Part shown: in pieces, positions 62,269-64,000 of the stretch
Position numbering within the stretch: position 1 is the first letter of the stretch
How the letters are laid out: each line of letters opens with the position of its first letter
Source: Sulfurimonas sp.
GTDB lineage: Bacteria; Campylobacterota; Campylobacteria; Campylobacterales; Sulfurimonadaceae
Reading direction: 5' to 3'
NCBI GenBank assembly: GCA_026988315.1
Contig: JALSLJ010000056.1
Coordinates: 45,034-109,033, forward strand
DNA length: 64,000 nt
The notes under the pieces: generated by a model
Seen by the model: only the letters and a program-made list of their open reading frames with translations
What the model was told of the DNA's origin: nothing
The model's database searches: none
Program-made: the position numbers and the translations under genes

Positions 62269-62904
62269 TTATTCCCTTAATTTTTTAATCGCTTGGGCAC
62301 ACATTACCATCCCAAAAGTAGCAGTAACACCCATAAAACTACCTTTTTCTTTTACTTGTGCCTCTTCAGAGCTAAAAATAACCGTATATTTTTTCTTGAA
62401 ACCCCGTTTTTTCAGCTCATACCTAATTTTTGAGCCAAATTTATCCCCATAACTTTTCCATATATCATCCACTTGCACTTGAGTAGGGTCTAAACGCTTG
62501 GCAGAACCAAAAGATGAAATAAGCTTTTTATAACATTTTTGTGCTATTGCTAATTTTGCTTTTGTATCATCAATAGCATCTAAGACTAAGTCATAATCAT
62601 TAAAATCAAATTCTCGTACCCACTCCTCATCTATGCGTACATTAATTATTGTAACATTTGGATAATGTTTTTTTAAAGCTTCAACTTTAATCTCACCCTC
62701 ATGTAATTCAGACCACATCTGACGGTTTTGGTTTGATTCATCGTATGTATCGTAATCAACAATTGTTATATCTTTTATACCGCTTCGAATCATACAATCA
62801 AGACAGAAACTACCAACGCCACCAACACCTAAAAGTATAATTTTTGCATTTTGCAGTTTTTCGAAATCATCTTTTAAAATTAACTCTAAACGCTGATATT
62901 TCAT
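62269..62904 (-). CDS. ThiF/E1-like adenylyltransferase (TcdA/YgdL family)
   Basis: A 211-residue protein with an E1-type nucleotide motif ILLGVGGVGSFCLDCMIRSGI, TIVDYDTYDESNQNRQMW and LVLDAIDDTKAKLAI. This matches TcdA, which makes cyclic t6A at position 37 of certain tRNAs. The usual catalytic Cys region is not obvious, as expected for TcdA. A GTG at 62910 is in frame, but the ATG at 62904 overlaps the surE stop as ATGA and is preferred. Confidence 0.85.
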   Translation of the reverse strand: MKYQRLELILKDDFEKLQNAKIILLGVGGVGSFCLDCMIRSGIKDITIVDYDTYDESNQNRQMWSELHEGEIKVEALKKHYPNVTIINVRIDEEWVREFDFNDYDLVLDAIDDTKAKLAIAQKCYKKLISSFGSAKRLDPTQVQVDDIWKSYGDKFGSKIRYELKKRGFKKKYTVIFSSEEAQVKEKGSFMGVTATFGMVMCAQAIKKLRE

Positions 62905-63677
62905 AGCCACTCTTCGAGTGTATTCATACTTTTATAAGCGCTTAAATCAAGCTGTATTGGTGTTATAGAGATATAACCTGCTTCAATAGCTTCATGATCA
63001 CTCATTCCATCTACGCCCTCACGAGCCTTAAAATTCAATGGATGTAAACCTAACCAATAATGCTCTTCACCTCTTGGATTTCTATGAAGATGTGAATCAT
63101 TTGCATAAAATCTATATCCAGCATATGTAACTTTTATTTGAGCTTCCTTTACATCAGCAGGAATATTTATATTTAAAAACTCCCTTTCTGGCAAAGGAAA
63201 TGAGCCACTTTTTATTTTACATACTAACTCCTGAATGGTTTTACTCGCTAAAGTAAAATCTCCATCAGGATTAGTAAAATCCATAACTTGTGATATTGCT
63301 ATTGAAGGAATATCATGGAGAACGCCTTCCATCGCACCAGCTGCTGTTCCTGAGTATGTAATATCCTCACCCATATTAGAGCCTCTATTTATACCACTTA
63401 CTAGCAAATCAGGCTTAGAATTTTCGAACATTGTGCTCAAAGAAAGATATACACAATCACTCGGAGTACCATCGTCTAGTTTATAAAAATCATCCCCAAC
63501 ACTAACAAAACGGAGAGGACGCACTAGGGTAAGTGAATGCCCACATGCTGATTTTTCATTTGCTGGAGCCACAACTGTAACATCCACTCCATCTAATTTT
63601 TTTAATGCCGCGACTAAACTAAGTAAACCTTTAGCTTCATAACCATCGTCGTTAGTGACTAAAATTTTATATCCCAA
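62901..63677 (-). CDS. surE: 5'-nucleotidase SurE
   Basis: A 258-residue metal-dependent nucleoside monophosphatase of stationary-phase survival. ILVTNDDGYEAKGL supplies the Asp-Asp metal pair, APANEKSACGHSLTL the Ser, and LLVSGINRGSNMGEDITYSGTAAGAMEG the Asn and substrate loop. The TTG start is supported by AAAGGA seven to eight bases upstream. First gene after the rRNA operon. Confidence 0.95.
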   Translation of the reverse strand: MGYKILVTNDDGYEAKGLLSLVAALKKLDGVDVTVVAPANEKSACGHSLTLVRPLRFVSVGDDFYKLDDGTPSDCVYLSLSTMFENSKPDLLVSGINRGSNMGEDITYSGTAAGAMEGVLHDIPSIAISQVMDFTNPDGDFTLASKTIQELVCKIKSGSFPLPEREFLNINIPADVKEAQIKVTYAGYRFYANDSHLHRNPRGEEHYWLGLHPLNFKAREGVDGMSDHEAIEAGYISITPIQLDLSAYKSMNTLEEWL

Positions 63678-63796
63678 AGATGTTTCCTTTTCTTATAAAG
63701 AGAGTATTTTATATGCGTATTCTAGCATTAATGGCTAAATATTTTCATAATTAAGAGTATAAAAGATATACATTTAATAATAAAAATACAATTATA

Positions 63797-63809
63797 AAAG
63801 CTAAGCTTT
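63797..63809 (-). terminator. weak hairpin after the 5S rRNA gene
   Basis: AAAGC-TTA-GCTTT on the minus strand with a following TATAATTG. The stem is only 5 bp. It lies about 90 bases past the 5S end and might contribute to ending the rRNA transcript. The remainder of 63678-63898 shows only AT-rich sequence with TATAAT-like words. Confidence 0.3.
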
Positions 63810-63898
63810 ATTAAAGGAGTAAAATAAAAGTAATTAAAACGGTAAAAGTGAATTTAGATTGTAATAAAAAGGTAAGTAAAGTTAAAATTGACGAACTA

Positions 63899-64000
63899 GG
63901 CAGCGACCTACATTCCCACAAATGAAATCTGCAGTATTATCAGCGATGAGAGGCTTAGCTTCTGGGTTCGGAATGGGACCAGGCGTTTCCCTCTCTCTAT
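63899..64000 (-). rRNA. rrf: 5S ribosomal RNA, 5' end beyond the window
   Basis: The reverse complement ends GTAGGTCGCTGCC and contains CCTGGTCCCATTCCGAACCC and CTAAGCCTCTCATCGCTGATAAT, the standard 5S core. About 102 of roughly 117 bases are inside the window. The 23S and 16S genes of the operon should lie to the right on the same strand. Confidence 0.95.

Noticed and set aside
63820..63925. Possible small gene on the plus strand after AAAGGAG
   Set aside because: The frame starts only with ATA or an internal GTG and runs into the 5S rRNA gene on the other strand, so it is most likely chance.

Overview
The window is AT-rich bacterial chromosome with tightly packed, mostly minus-strand operons. 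Several features point to a Campylobacterota (Epsilonproteobacteria) chemolithotroph close to Sulfurimonas: the pyrH-rpoZ-spoT-tyrS order, a cheV-cheA(REC)-cheW cluster, a short MurD, nitrate/nitrite genes next to siroheme and haem d1 type genes, frequent TTG starts with good Shine-Dalgarno sequences, and promoters with a clear TATAAT box but little -35. The genus is an inference; no database search was possible. No phage, insertion sequence or CRISPR array was seen.

Layout. 1-2.8 kb: fatty-acid genes (fabF start, acpP, fabG) and gpmI. 2.9-5.4 kb: mraY-murD, then two identical tRNA-Phe genes. 5.4-9.3 kb: gap-pgi-glucan phosphorylase homologue. 9.3-9.8 kb: a gene-free gap holding what looks like a decayed start of a phosphoglucomutase gene. 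9.8-22.5 kb: an eight-gene glycogen operon (CBM48 protein, nucleotidyltransferase/phosphomutase-like fusion, two GH57 enzymes, GalT family, two GlgA, GlgB). 22.7-29.5 kb: pyrH-rpoZ-spoT-tyrS-NMO-amiC. 29.6-41.8 kb: nitrogen-oxide region with assimilatory nitrate reductase, its fused Fe-S/membrane partner, nitrite reductase, a Crp/Fnr regulator, a DUF2249/12-TM/DUF59 operon, siroheme decarboxylase and siroheme synthase. 41.8-47.8 kb: an MFS transporter and a cysteine/methionine operon with an Rrf2 regulator. 47.8-58.5 kb: eleven closely packed genes from greA to pepP, covering arginine synthesis, chemotaxis and Mla-type lipid transport. 58.6-63.7 kb: a caspase-fold protein, DUF1566 and envelope proteins, a ThiF-family protein and surE. 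The right edge cuts into a 5S rRNA, so an rRNA operon lies just outside.

The most notable points are these. There are two FNR-type boxes, TTGATACAAATCAA and TTGACACATATCAA, at class-II distance from -10 boxes. One drives the DUF2249/12-TM/DUF59 operon. The other appears to drive siroheme synthesis and siroheme decarboxylation in both directions. The Crp/Fnr protein encoded here has the ETFSR recognition motif that fits such boxes, and it has no cysteines. In the glycogen region three enzymes look altered: the phosphorylase homologue lacks the PLP lysine, the phosphomutase domain of the fusion lacks every catalytic motif, and a pgm gene survives only as a fragment. No GlgC is present. The caspase-fold protein has DSGFSC where DSCFSG is expected.
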